A stretch of 64,000 bases of DNA from Clitoria ternatea (taxonomy: Eukaryota > Streptophyta > Magnoliopsida > Fabales > Fabaceae), in assembly GCA_037962975.1 (NCBI GenBank), contig CM075674.1, forward strand, positions 83,220,501-83,284,500, written 5' to 3'. This document shows, one piece after another, positions 46,111 through 55,747 of the stretch. The position numbers and the translations under genes are program-made. Positions within the stretch are counted from its first letter, which is position 1, and every line of letters starts with the position of its first letter. The notes under the pieces are model-generated. The model had not been told where the DNA came from and searched no databases. It was given only the letters and a program-made list of their open reading frames with translations.

Positions 46111-48450
46111 TGTCGCGACCGGGATCGCGACGGCACGGCCGACCCTCAAAACGATTTTTTTGAAAATGAAAATGAACAGGGAGTTGCCACCAATATTTTT
46201 AGGATAAAATACCGGGAAAACCTTTAATTAAAGCATTGGTCAAAAAATGAGATTCCAGATCCGGGAGTCTAATTACAGGTGAGGAAGGTATTAGCACCTC
46301 ACAGCTGTCCGTTATAAAAACGGTTACCTCAATTTAATAGCGCGCATTATAATTAACCCAATAATTATTTTAACTTTTCCATGAAAAGAAAATATGCGAG
46401 ACGACAAAATATATAAAAATAAACAGAAATAAACACGGAATATTTACATGAGATTAACAGGACGTCTCGTCCAAATTAAACTCGCTCCACCTTTTTTAAA
46501 AAAAATGAGATTAACAGGACGTCTCGTCCAAATTAAACTCGCTCCTCCTTTTTTAAAATAAAAAAAATGAGATTAACAGGACGTCTCGTCCAAATTAAAC
46601 TCACTCCTCCTTTTTAAAATAAAAAGAATAAAGAATAAAAGAAATAAAAAAATTGCAATAATAATGATAATAACAATAGTCACACCTTTTATGCTAATTT
46701 AAATAGAATGTGTGAGGCACTCATTTTATTAATATTTATCAATCAATAAAGATTAATTGATAATTAAAAAGGAAGGTAAAATCACCGAATAACAATTGAT
46801 TTAACAGAAAATAAAATAAATACAAGTAAAAAAAATAAAGGGAAGAGTGGGACCAGTGTGGTGAGAAAGGAGTTGGATGGTGTTGTGGATGGTGTGGGCG
46901 GCGTTGAGGATGGTGTGGGCGGCGTTGAGAGGAAGGTGTTGGGCGGCGTTGAGGATGGTGTGGGCGGCGTTGAGAGGAAGGTGTTGGGCGGTGTGTGGGC
47001 GGTGTGTGGGCGGTGTAGAGAGGACAGTGTTGGGCGGTGTGTAGGCGGTGTGGAGAGGACGGTTGTGGGGAGTGTGCGTATGGGCGGTATTGAGTAGGAG
47101 TGAGGTCGATTGATGTGAGTAGTGATGTATTGGGAGGAGGTGGGGACAATGTTGGAAAAGGCTATAAGGACGGTCTTGGGGCGGTGTTTAGGAAAGTGTT
47201 GGGCGGTGTGTAGGCAGTGTGGAGGGTAAGGTGTTGGGAGGATAGTGTTTTAGGGTAGTGTGTGGGGACGTTGAGAGGAAGGTGTTGGGCGGTGTGTGGG
47301 GGTGTGCGTGTAAGGTGTTGGGCGGTGTTGAGAACGGTGTGGGGACGTTGTTTTAGGGTAGTGTGGGGCGGTATGTGGAGAGGACAGCGTAGGTAGTGTT
47401 GAGAGGAAGGTATTGGGCGGAGTGGAGAGGGCAGTGTTGAGAGGACAGTGTTTTAGGGTAGTGTGTGGGGTGGTGTGGAGAGGTTTGTGAGGGGCTGTGA
47501 GGACGGTGTCTTGGGGCAGTGTGTGGGGCGGAGTGGAGAGGTTTGTGAGGTTGGTTTGAGGACGGTGTCTTGGGGCGGAGTGGAGAGATTTGTGAGGTCG
47601 GTTTGGGCAGTGTGTGGGAAAGACTGAGGACGGTCTTGGGACGGCGTGGAGAAGAAGGTTGTGAGAGCGGGTGAGGAAGATTTGGGGCGGTATGTGGAGA
47701 GGTATGTGTTGGGCGATGTGTGGGCGGTGTGGAGAGGACAGTTGTGGGCGAGAGGAAGGTGTTGGACGGTGTTGAGGACGGTGTGGGCAGACTGAGAAGG
47801 AGGTTTGGGCGGTGTTGAGGACGGTGTGGGCGGACTGAGAAGGAGGTTTGGGCGGTTGAAAAGTGAATGAGTTCTCTTTTAATGACTCTTCCCGGGATCC
47901 TTCTTCTTCCTTCGCTTGCAATATTTATAGAGCATTTGAGGAGCGTCATGATTGCTTGAACAAACCCGTGACCAGCCTGGCTGCCAATTGGTGAGGATTT
48001 TTAATATTTCCACATTGTCTTGTTGCCAGCCGCCCTTTGAAATTGTTAAACAACTTGCATGGTGGTGTTGAAAACAGCCTGGATCTTTGACAATGAAGGC
48101 TGGTGGCAATTCTTTATCACTTTCCTCCTTGTCTCATTGCCAACTACTCTCCGTAATTCAAGGATCCACTTGGAGGCTATTTCACTCGAAAATGATCATT
48201 CCGAGTCCTTTCACTCGGAAATGATCATTTCCGAGTCAGAGTTTTTTTTTTTTCAAATTCTTTTCTTCCTTTTTTTTTATCCTTCCTTTTTATTTTCTTT
48301 TTTTTTTAAATTCTTTTTTTTTAAAATTCTTTTCTTCTTCTTTTTTTTTTTATTCTTCCTTTTTTTTTCTTTTTTTTTTAAAAAAATTCTTTTCCCTTGT
48401 GAATTTCCCATTCTTGGTGAAAATTGACTGGAACGAAATAGGTGTTAACA
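46111..48450 (-). repeat. 5' LTR of Ogre-type element
   Basis: 2340 bp. TATA-like box on the minus strand at 47922-47930 (CTATAAATA). It contains three tandem copies of a ~60-bp unit with ACAGGACGTCTCGTCC (46448-46620), a G-rich minisatellite (46850-47850) and a poly-T tract (48241-48385). Compared with the other LTR it has an extra tandem copy of a 43-bp unit near 47770-47855. Confidence 0.95.
48213..48236. repeat. 24-bp perfect palindrome in the Ogre LTR
   Basis: ACTCGGAAATGA followed by its exact inverse, 215 bp inside the 5' edge of the LTR (U3). The other LTR has the same site at about 32921-32944 with one mismatch, and both LTRs carry a shortened second copy just before it. Confidence 0.85.
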
Positions 48451-48455
48451 TACCG

Positions 48456-49105
48456 AACCCCATTTGAAGGCCCAGATTATAGGATTAAACCGAACTCTAG
48501 GTACGGTTAGTAAGATTAAACCGAACGTCATTGAAGACATGGGTTGTAAGATTGTACCGAACCCCATTCGAAGGCTCGGATTGTAGTATTAAACCGAACT
48601 CCGAGTACGGTTAGTAGGATTAAACCGAACACCATCGAAGGCTTGGATTGTAGGATTAAACCGAACTCCAAGTACAACTAGTAGGTTTGGCCGAACGTTA
48701 TGGAAGAATTAATCATCATCCTCATTATTGAATTCGCTCAGAAGTACTTTCCCCGTGAATTCTTCACTCGGAAATATCTCACTTCGAGGTCACATTCAGG
48801 AAATATTCCACTCGGAAATATCTCTACCCGAAACGTACTCATTCGAAGTCAAAGCCTTTCTCTGCCCAGAAGCGTTTCACCCAGAAATGCTTCACTTGGT
48901 GTCATACCACGCGGGAATCAGAGATGTCTCGCTCGGTGCTATCTCGCTCAGAAATGTCTCACTTGGTTCTATCCCACGCGAAAGTGTCACACTCGGAGAC
49001 ATCCCACTCGGGAACGTTGCGCTCAGAAACTTCTTACCCGAATGAAGACTCGGATTGTAGGACTAAAACCGAACTCTGAGTATGATTAAACCGAATGCCG
49101 TCGAA
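48456..49105. repeat. degenerate repeats of the gag-only element, 3' region
   Basis: AGGATTAAACCGAAC/GTAGGATT..CCGAACTCC units recur from 48480 to 48700, then TCACTCGGAAAT/TCTCGCTCGG-type units to 49040. They continue the repeats at 30662-30861, confirming that the two parts were adjacent before the Ogre insertion. Confidence 0.8.
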
Positions 49106-49315
49106 GGATCACTCGGAAATCTTCCACCCAGGAAGGATCAATCAGAAATCTTCCACCCGGGAAGGATCAATCAGAAATCTTCCACCCAGGAAGGATCAAT
49201 CGGAAATCTTCCACCCCGGAGGGATCACTCGGAAATCTTCTACCCCGGTAGGATCAATCGGAAATCTTCCACCCGGAAGGATCACTCGGAAATCTTCCAT
49301 CTGGAAGGATCACTC
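49106..49315. repeat. 29-bp tandem repeat (about 7 units)
   Basis: GGATC units start at 49106, 49135, 49164, 49193 and 49222 (29-bp period; two further, shorter ones follow). The core is GGATCAATCAGAAATCTTCC. Confidence 0.92.
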
Positions 49316-49791
49316 AGTATTTTTAAGACAAGCCCGGGCACGAGCCCTCGGCTCCAAAGAAATAGAAGACTCGAATAACACACACATACTTTTACCAAAT
49401 AGCACGAGGAGGCTCCAGGTAATGGAACTTCCCAGGTGACAAAGCCAGAACCTACCTCACTTAGAATCGCTTACTCAGAGTCAAATGCCTACTCGGAGTC
49501 ACTCACTCAGAACCATTCACTCAATAACGCTTGGGGACAATATTCAACGGTTAACAAGTACTGCGAAGAGGCACGTCATTTCCCACGTCAAAGATCAGCG
49601 GGATAGTCAAGGCTTAGACCTTCAAAGAATTCCTTTTCACTCACAGGACCGCCTAACAAGCATTGTGTCAACATGGAACTTATACGTGTCTCAACAAATA
49701 TTCTTGCAGGATATGCCGGCATACAGACCTTTCGTGAACAGCATAGCTTATATGAGCAACTTACAGTCCCTCACACAAGCTAGGGGACAAA
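49316..49791 (+). other. 3' end of gag-only element with polypurine tract
   Basis: Non-coding, ending with the purine-rich AGGGGACAAA at 49782-49791 directly before the 3' LTR, as expected for a polypurine tract. Confidence 0.7.
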
Positions 49792-50589
49792 TGATCCGGT
49801 CTGGATACCGGCCCTAAGGTTAAGAGGTCATCTTAGCCGTCCTATAGTTTAACCGGTATCATAGGATAATGATCCGGTCGGTAAACATATGATGCAAGTC
49901 TCTCCTACACCGGTCATCCGAAGTAACGTCCGAGACACCGTATACTTTATCCGATCTCATTCATCCGTAACCTAAAACCGTTTGCCTCAGTGTCATAACG
50001 AGATAAGAGGAGTCATTACTTAACGAGATAGATATTCTGCACAGCGGAATATGTCTCTTTCATTCACCGAAAGGATTAGGTACAATCACAGGCGTAATTT
50101 ACGGAAAAGGTGATTATCCTCCATCCCTATGTCAGAATCATACACTAAAAATTGACCTACCCCCTAGCATACTTTGAATACTGAGCCACTCTGATTGACA
50201 CTCTATACACGGTATCAGAACCTATGGGCCCACCTGCATCCAACGATTCATTTTCCACGTCCGACTATAAATAGCACATTCCAATACACATGCAAGGTTA
50301 CGTTGTTCTAACTCTCATCTTGCTATTGCATTGCTTAAGTATTCACAGAGTTCTTATACACTCTTCTAACTTGAGCGTCAGAGAATCTTCGCAGGTGACA
50401 CCACCTTTCGCCCACTCCAACGCGAAACTCTGGTGTGAAGGATCTCCAAGACAACGAGGCCGGTTTCTCCCACTGAGAGGCCAGATTACAATACCGGATA
50501 CCCACTGTACCAGTGTATAAACACTAAAATATATATACTTTTGTGGCTGGTCTCACACCGGATCCTAGACCCTGGTCCAGACCAGTTCA
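49792..50589 (+). repeat. 3' LTR of gag-only element
   Basis: 798 bp, the partner of 22708-23505 with about 30 differences. TATA box CTATAAATAG at 50265-50274. Confidence 0.92.
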
Positions 50590-50689
50590 ATACCTTTATA
50601 TGTTTACTAATAATACTATATTATTATATTCAAATAATAAAATTTAAAATATATATTTTAAATTTATTTAATGATAATATATTTTAAAA

Positions 50690-50950
50690 GTTATTTTTAA
50701 ATTTACTATTTAATATTTATTATTTAAATATTAAATATTATTAAAAATATATTTAATCACTATATTATTAACCATGCAGTGAGTAATGATTTTATAAATA
50801 TATTGAATGTTATGCTATATATTTATTTTAAGTAACAACTTTGGACTAATGGTAAAGACATGTGATGTTTGTTTCAAGGATCATGGTTTGAATCTTGAGG
50901 GTGCTATAACTTTTTCACAAAATTAACGAAATGACTTAATTGAAACTTTT
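50690..50950. repeat. right arm of AT-rich inverted repeat
   Basis: Inverse of 21935-22200. It contains GGACTAATGGTAAAGACATG and, 30 bp on, CATGGTTTGAATCTTGAGGG, spaced like the A and B boxes of a tRNA-derived promoter; the left arm has the same pair in inverted orientation. The 100 bp between this arm and the LTR (50590-50689) is almost pure A/T. Confidence 0.7.
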
Positions 50951-51027
50951 TAAAAAGATATAGGATGTCATTGAAACTATATGACAAAAGATAAGGGATC
51001 ATACTATATATTTAACGGAGATATATT

Positions 51028-51215
51028 TTATGAGAAATGTTCTTTGAGTGAGAGAAACAAATTTGGGTCATACAACACCATGCATACATTAGTTATGATT
51101 AAAAGTTTTTCAATTTTACATGATCAATATATTCTAATCTTGACCATTCATGACAAGATTTAAAAGTTCAAATTTTTTTTCATTTAACTCTCACTTAAGA
51201 AAGTCTTTCTCATAT
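51028..51215. mobile_element. 188-bp MITE with 8-bp TSD GATATATT
   Basis: Ends TTATGAGAAATG.. and the inverse ..CTTTCTCATAT, with inverted similarity over about 28 bp (AGTGAGAG / CTCTCACT). The flanks GATATATT at 51020-51027 and 51216-51223 are identical. Non-coding; the 8-bp duplication suggests a hAT-type MITE. Confidence 0.75.
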
Positions 51216-51223
51216 GATATATT

Positions 51224-51895
51224 GTCTATTTAGCCTAATAAAGAAAAGGTAGAATAAAATAGGCTAGAAATTGGATATGGAACATTATGCCCTATCCCAT
51301 ATAAGGTGTGCGAGTTGTGATCTTACGCTAATTGGACACTTTAGACAATACATTAAATATTTGATAGTATTAATACAAATAATAACTTTTAGTCAACTTT
51401 CTTAATAAATGTGAAATTAGTCTTTTTTTACTTATAACTAATAACCAAGTTAGTCATAAAACTAGAAATGTTAACATAACATTAGCATAGTTAATAAAGT
51501 AGTTCTAAGTTAGTCATTTATGACTTGTTTTAGTTTAAATTTATTGTTTATGTTTCATTTTAGTTTTGATTTATTACTTGATGTTTTATTTTAGTTTCAA
51601 ATTAATTTTGATGTTTTATTTCAATTTTAATTTATTTCTTTATATTTTTTTATTTCCCTTTCTCTTATGACGCCATTAACTCTATTCGTATGACTACCTT
51701 ACGCCTTCTTCGGGTTGATTTTTAGTTTTTAGTTATAAAAGTTTAAAATATCATAACTTTTTTTGTTTTAGTTTTATGTTTAAGTTTCTAGGGTTTTATA
51801 TTTTAAAGTTGTTGTAAAACTTTCATAATTTTAATCACAAATACTTTACATGTAAGCAACAACAATAATATAATGGTGGTAGTGATGATAATAAA
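51224..51895. other. AT-rich intergenic DNA, no gene
   Basis: Contains TTTTAGTTTTGATTTATT-like repeats near 51530-51640; otherwise nothing. Confidence 0.5.
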
Positions 51896-53060
51896 TGGTT
51901 CAGAGTTAGACTTAGAAGGGGGTTGAATAAGTCTGAAACTCTTTATGCGTAGAACTTAAACTTTTTCGAACGAAAGATGCAGCGAACTTATGAACCAGAC
52001 TTTAAGAGATAAAGGGAAAAGAGATAGCACACAACAGATTTATACTGATTCACTTCCAATGTAGAAGCTATGTCCAGTACCTTCAGACCTAAAGGATTTT
52101 CACTATTGTAAAAACGTCTTTTTACAAACACAACACCACTCATGCCACAAGTATTGTTGATTCCAACCACTCCTAGCTTAATCCTAAGTATTCTTTCAAC
52201 AAGTCACTCCTAGCTCAATACCCAAGTATTATTTCAAAAGTCTCTTCAGGCCAAACAGTGTTTCCCACATAAACTAAAACTGACAACACACCAGACTTGA
52301 CACAAATAAGAATTTGAAAGTGTGTTTATGTCACAGAGAACTTAGTGTATAAGATGATACAAGATAAGAAACAAATACACTAAGTATGAAAGACAAAGAC
52401 TACATCTGCAAGAAATATAGATACAAACATGGACTTTACTTTAGAGAAGAAAACTTAAATAGAGAGCTTGAAGAATGATGCTTTCACGCATGAGCTTCTC
52501 AAACTCGATCAACTTCTTTAAAGTCTGGATTCTCTTCATATTTATAAGCCAAACAAGGTGACCGTTGTTAATCCTTTGAAGAGAGATAGCCGTTAAAGCT
52601 TGCTGACCTTCAAGCTGAGAACAGGACAAAAAGTATGAAACGAGGTTCTTTAGAATTTGCACTGAAATGGTGTTCCTCAAGTGAGACATGATGAAAGTCC
52701 TTTTGTATCCTTTCTTCTATTGTGAACTTGTGCAAAAATGGCATGGTTGACCTTCTGATTTTTTTTCTGACGCAAGTACTGAACTTTATTAGCTTTTTTG
52801 ATTTGTCAGAGTAGCTTCCTCGATCTTCTATCCATGCAGTTATTGGTTCTTGCACTAATTTCTCTACTTTTCTCTTTTAGTGATAAATGTAGTTATTCTT
52901 AATCAGAATTCAGTTCAGAGCATATTTAAAATTATCCTTAATTTTGTTTGATGCATGCTTTGGAATAACATTTTGTTGCATCAAAAGTATGAGGTCTGAT
53001 TGATGAAGCAGACCAAAATACGTATAAAGTTATTGGGTTAGTTTGTAGTGTGACCTAACA
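51896..53060 (-). repeat. Copia-like solo LTR candidate (minus strand)
   Basis: On the minus strand it starts TGTTAGGTCACAC (53060) and ends CAACCCCCTTCTAAGTC..GAACCA (51896). A TATA box (CTTATAAATATG, minus) lies near 52540. The CAACCCCCTTCTAAGTC block is typical near the end of Copia-type LTRs. It matches the remnant at 7160-8330 in inverted orientation. No target duplication is apparent (flanks ATAAA and CTTAA), so the ends or the solo-LTR reading may be off. Confidence 0.55.
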
Positions 53061-53631
53061 CTTAATCTATTATTCTTTAACAGATTTTTGTTATGCCAAC
53101 TAAGCATAACAACAATCTATATAATCTTATATTTGCATCATTCAGATCAATGAAATATCAAACCATTTAGTCTATATTAAGTAGTCTTTTTTCCGCTTTC
53201 TCTTTAATTCTTTCACATCACCATATATATTCTTTATAAATTGAGGAGTTTCATGATCAACGAGTATGTTACAAAAATAAAATTTTAAAAAGAATTACTT
53301 GAGAAACAAAACAACCTTTGCAAACAAAAGAAATGAATAATAATTAGTTGGTTAGAGCATGGTACCGATAATGTGCTGTGAAAGAACGATAGAAGAGAAC
53401 GAAAGAGTAGAGAAAATAACAAAAAAAGAACGATAATAGTTTCAACATTATAAATATTCTTATTTATAAATATAAGTTAGGTATGAAATTATGTCTCAAG
53501 CTAAGTTGTTATGACCCTACTACAAAGTTTTGAAATATTTTAAACATTGTATATAAGAATCTAATATTTCATAACAATATACCAAATAGTTAGATAAAAA
53601 AAAAAGATAGGGGACTTACATTTTTTATTGG

Positions 53632-53685
<54 letters not shown>

Positions 53686-54454
53686 CTGACTATTGAAAGA
53701 ACAGCTAGAAAAACGATATTTTGTTTTATTTTTCTTGTTCAAATTCTCTTATATTTATAAATTTTAGTCAAGTTTGGATATAAATAAAATACGTATATGC
53801 GAACATTCTAAAAGTTATTTTAATAAACTAGATCAATAAATATATTTTGTGTAGATTGTTGCTTTTCATGTTTAACATTTTGTCAAATATTTTATCGCAT
53901 AACTAACAATTTGGTATTTAATATGTCTCGCGTGTAGTTAATTAATCTAGCGTAAAGTATGCCTGAAATTGGTGTATGTGCAGACCTATTAATATGTTTC
54001 ACCCGGCCAGCAGTTTGAAATTAAATTATTGATGTTTAAAAAAGAATTATAGAAGTAATTAATTAAGGAAAAACAATGATGAGTCCCCCCTATTATTTTA
54101 AGTTTTTTTTAATTATTTCCTCCGGTCATAATTTTCACGAGTCATGCTTTATACCAAACGATGTGATCAATAAAGGAATAAAAAATATAACACCGTTATC
54201 AAGTGCTCTCCCCGTAGAAAGCTAGTGGGTTGGTGAAAAATATTAGAAAATGGCATGTGATAGATTTAAGTTAAGCCAAAAATTAATTGATGGATTAAAA
54301 ATTAAAAAGTATTTAACCATATTCATAGCATATGATCCTCATCTTAAGATTTAAAAAAAAAAACTCTCTAAACCAAAAATAAGTAATTTACATGCGGGAA
54401 CCGTCGAAAAGGAAAATATAATTGCTTGGTTCTCTAAATGAATTCTAAGGTGCA
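53061..54454. other. AT-rich intergenic DNA with (TA)n microsatellite
   Basis: A run of about 23 TA units lies at 53636-53682. The rest holds no frame or repeat I can name. Confidence 0.6.
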
Positions 54455-54570
54455 TTCTTAAGTACACTTTGTAAATTTGAGTGTATTTAAGAAGTTTTGT
54501 ATGTAGCTTTGAACTTGAAGAAGAACAAAATTCATCCTTCAAATTCAAATTCATCTCTTTCTCTTCTCCC

Positions 54571-54858
54571 ATGGCTTCCATTCTCGGATCTCGATCCGGC
54601 GACAAAACGCTTCAAACCCGTCGAAACGCCGCCGCCAGGACCCGAACCCCTTACGACCGACCTGCTCCTCATTCTCCGCCACAAAGCCCTAATTGGCTAA
54701 CACGTTTCATATTTTCACCAACTCGTTTCATTGCTTCCAATGCCAAGAAACTCTTTTCCTCTGTTTTGGATTTCGATTCTTCTCCAACTTCCTCTTCTCA
54801 TTATTGTATTGTACTTGTAATACTAGGGTTTCTATGGTTTTTGTTCTTCTGTTGTTGA
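54571..54858 (+). pseudogene. KAKU4-like gene, N-terminal fragment
   Basis: From the ATG at 54571: MASILGSRSGDKTLQTRRNA, then RTPYDRPAPHSPPQSPNWLT, then RFIFSPTRFIASNAKKLFSS. The pattern of basic start, RTPYDRP, xPNWL, FSPTRxIAxxAxKLxSSV and Ser-rich tail is what I remember for the N-terminus of plant KAKU4 proteins, which bind the nuclear-envelope lamina proteins of the CRWN family. After the Ser-rich part the frame changes character (VILGFLWFLFF), probably intron sequence behind a GTATTG site near 54805. No later KAKU4 exons follow. It could be a captured fragment or the first exon of a decayed gene. Family assignment from memory, moderate. Confidence 0.55.
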
Positions 54859-54890
54859 ATTCGTCAATTTTAGAGTTTGTTAGGTTTTGA

Positions 54891-55043
54891 GTATCACGGC
54901 CTCATGATGGTGACTTCGGACTCGAAGGAGCCATTGACAGAGATGCGGAAGTAGCGATGGAGGCTTGTAAGAAGCAGAAGAAGGATTTCGATGTGAGAGA
55001 TTTCAAGCTCTTGATTGCGCAAATCAGAGTGATGGAAGGGTGA
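54891..55043 (+). other. short open frame, possible captured exon
   Basis: A 50-codon frame between stops reading ..DGDFGLEGAIDRDAEVAMEA, CKKQKKDFDVRDFKLLIAQI, RVMEG. The composition is protein-like and there are no repeats, but I do not recognise the family. It follows the KAKU4-like fragment, in a different frame. Confidence 0.3.
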
Positions 55044-55281
55044 TTGCTCTTAGATTTCAAGCTCTTGATTTCAAGCCTTTGTGGTTCTCTATTTTTCTCT
55101 GTTTTTGCTTTTGTTTTTTTGTTCTTGCTGTTGAAAGTTGGTTTTTGAAATGGAAATTACAGTTTATGGGTTTCTAATTTTGTTTATGTTTGTGGAAATT
55201 GAAGTGTTAATTTTCTTGGATTTTGAACTGGGTTGGTAATGAAGTTGTGAATTTTTCTTACTAAGCTGAAAAAATTTCAAG

Positions 55282-55434
55282 AACAAGAGAAATCTGAGTC
55301 ATGACGATGACTCCAAAATGGTGAGAAAACTCCGCATAGTTTATGATGATCCTGATGCTTCATCAAATGAAGATGAGCCCTTTAAGGATATGAAGAAGAT
55401 TATGTGTATATGTTATAATATAATAAAGATATAG
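55282..55434 (+). pseudogene. CRF-type ERF transcription factor, N-terminal fragment
   Basis: The frame reads KNKRNLSHDDDSKMVRKLRI, then VYDDPDASSNEDEPFKDMKK, and ends at a TAG at 55432. RKLRIxxxDPxAxxxSxDEE is the acidic N-terminal motif of CRF-clade ERF proteins (cytokinin response factors), which precedes the AP2 domain. No AP2 domain follows. The short length and position beside an unrelated gene fragment point to capture rather than a gene. Confidence 0.4.
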
Positions 55435-55462
55435 GCACATTTTATAAATATAAAAAGATGAT

Positions 55463-55484
55463 GTAACCTGTTATAACAGGTTAC
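55463..55484. repeat. 22-bp perfect palindrome
   Basis: GTAACCTGTTA followed directly by its exact inverse, just inside the right inverted end of the candidate Pack-type element. It could be a hairpin or a chance of AT-rich DNA; at 22 bp chance is unlikely. Confidence 0.85.
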
Positions 55485-55747
55485 TTTTGATGGGTGTACC
55501 ATACCCCTAAATTCACAAAGTGTACCTTAGAATTTGCCAAATTCTAAATATGGTTATGCTTTGTGGCTTTCCATACACTTTACCTTCAAGTCATTGTTTG
55601 GTACACAATATTCAAACATTGATTTGACAATCTTGAGAATTTGTTTTTTCATTTAATTTTGCAAAACATGTGGTAATTTTGTTTAGCATCTTCTCTTTTT
55701 AAAGTGGTAAAATATAAGTAGAAGCTGCAGTTAGATAAGCGTATTAT

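Larger units (their letters stand above)
30862..48450 (-). mobile_element. complete Ogre-type (Tat) Ty3 retrotransposon, 17.6 kb
   Basis: LTRs of 2291 bp (30862-33152) and 2340 bp (46111-48450) start TGTTAACA/TGTGAACA and end GTCGCGACA (minus strand), with perfect TACCG duplications at 30857-30861 and 48451-48455. From the 5' end (right): LTR, tRNA-Arg-type PBS, ~1-kb leader, ORF1, gag, protease with G-patch, a predicted 211-nt intron, RT, RNase H, archaeal-type RNase H, integrase, ~2.6-kb 3' region with two tandem arrays, polypurine tract, LTR. The extra ORF1, the intron between protease and RT and the dual RNase H together are diagnostic of Ogre elements. The coding region has at least six in-frame stops and two frameshifts, so this copy needs proteins in trans. 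The LTRs differ by four substitutions in the first ~450 bp, so insertion is fairly recent. Confidence 0.95.
22708..50589 (+). mobile_element. gag-only (TR-GAG-like) Tat-type Ty3 element split by two insertions
   Basis: Two 798-bp LTRs (22708-23505 and 49792-50589) in the same orientation bracket a PBS, a decayed gag, then a 3' non-coding region with tandem repeats and a polypurine tract. No pol domains belong to it: sequence passes from the gag C-terminus to 3'-end-like sequence near 25040. Two younger elements sit inside (25381-30661 and 30862-48450, each with its own perfect 5-bp TSD); without them the element is about 5.0 kb. By eye the LTRs differ at about 30 of 798 positions. The target duplication is ATACA/ATACC. 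Elements with LTRs and gag but no pol depend on enzymes from a full-length relative, for which the element at 1-5205 is the same family. Confidence 0.88.
54455..55532. mobile_element. candidate Pack-type element with captured gene fragments
   Basis: The segments TTCTTAAGTACACTTTGT.. (54455-54485) and the inverse of ..ACAAAGTGTACCTTAGAA (55502-55532) are inverted repeats, about 25 of 31 positions identical, with a further AATTCTAAGG outside both (54441 and 55526). They enclose pieces resembling the start of a KAKU4-like gene, an unidentified exon-like frame and the start of a CRF-type ERF gene. Unrelated gene starts between inverted ends are the mark of Pack-MULE-like elements. No target duplication was found, so this remains a candidate. 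Confidence 0.45.

Noticed and set aside
50690..50950. tRNA gene suggested by A/B-box-like blocks
   Set aside because: No cloverleaf, no anticodon stem and a diverged B box (GGTTTGAAT); at most a tRNA-derived element.
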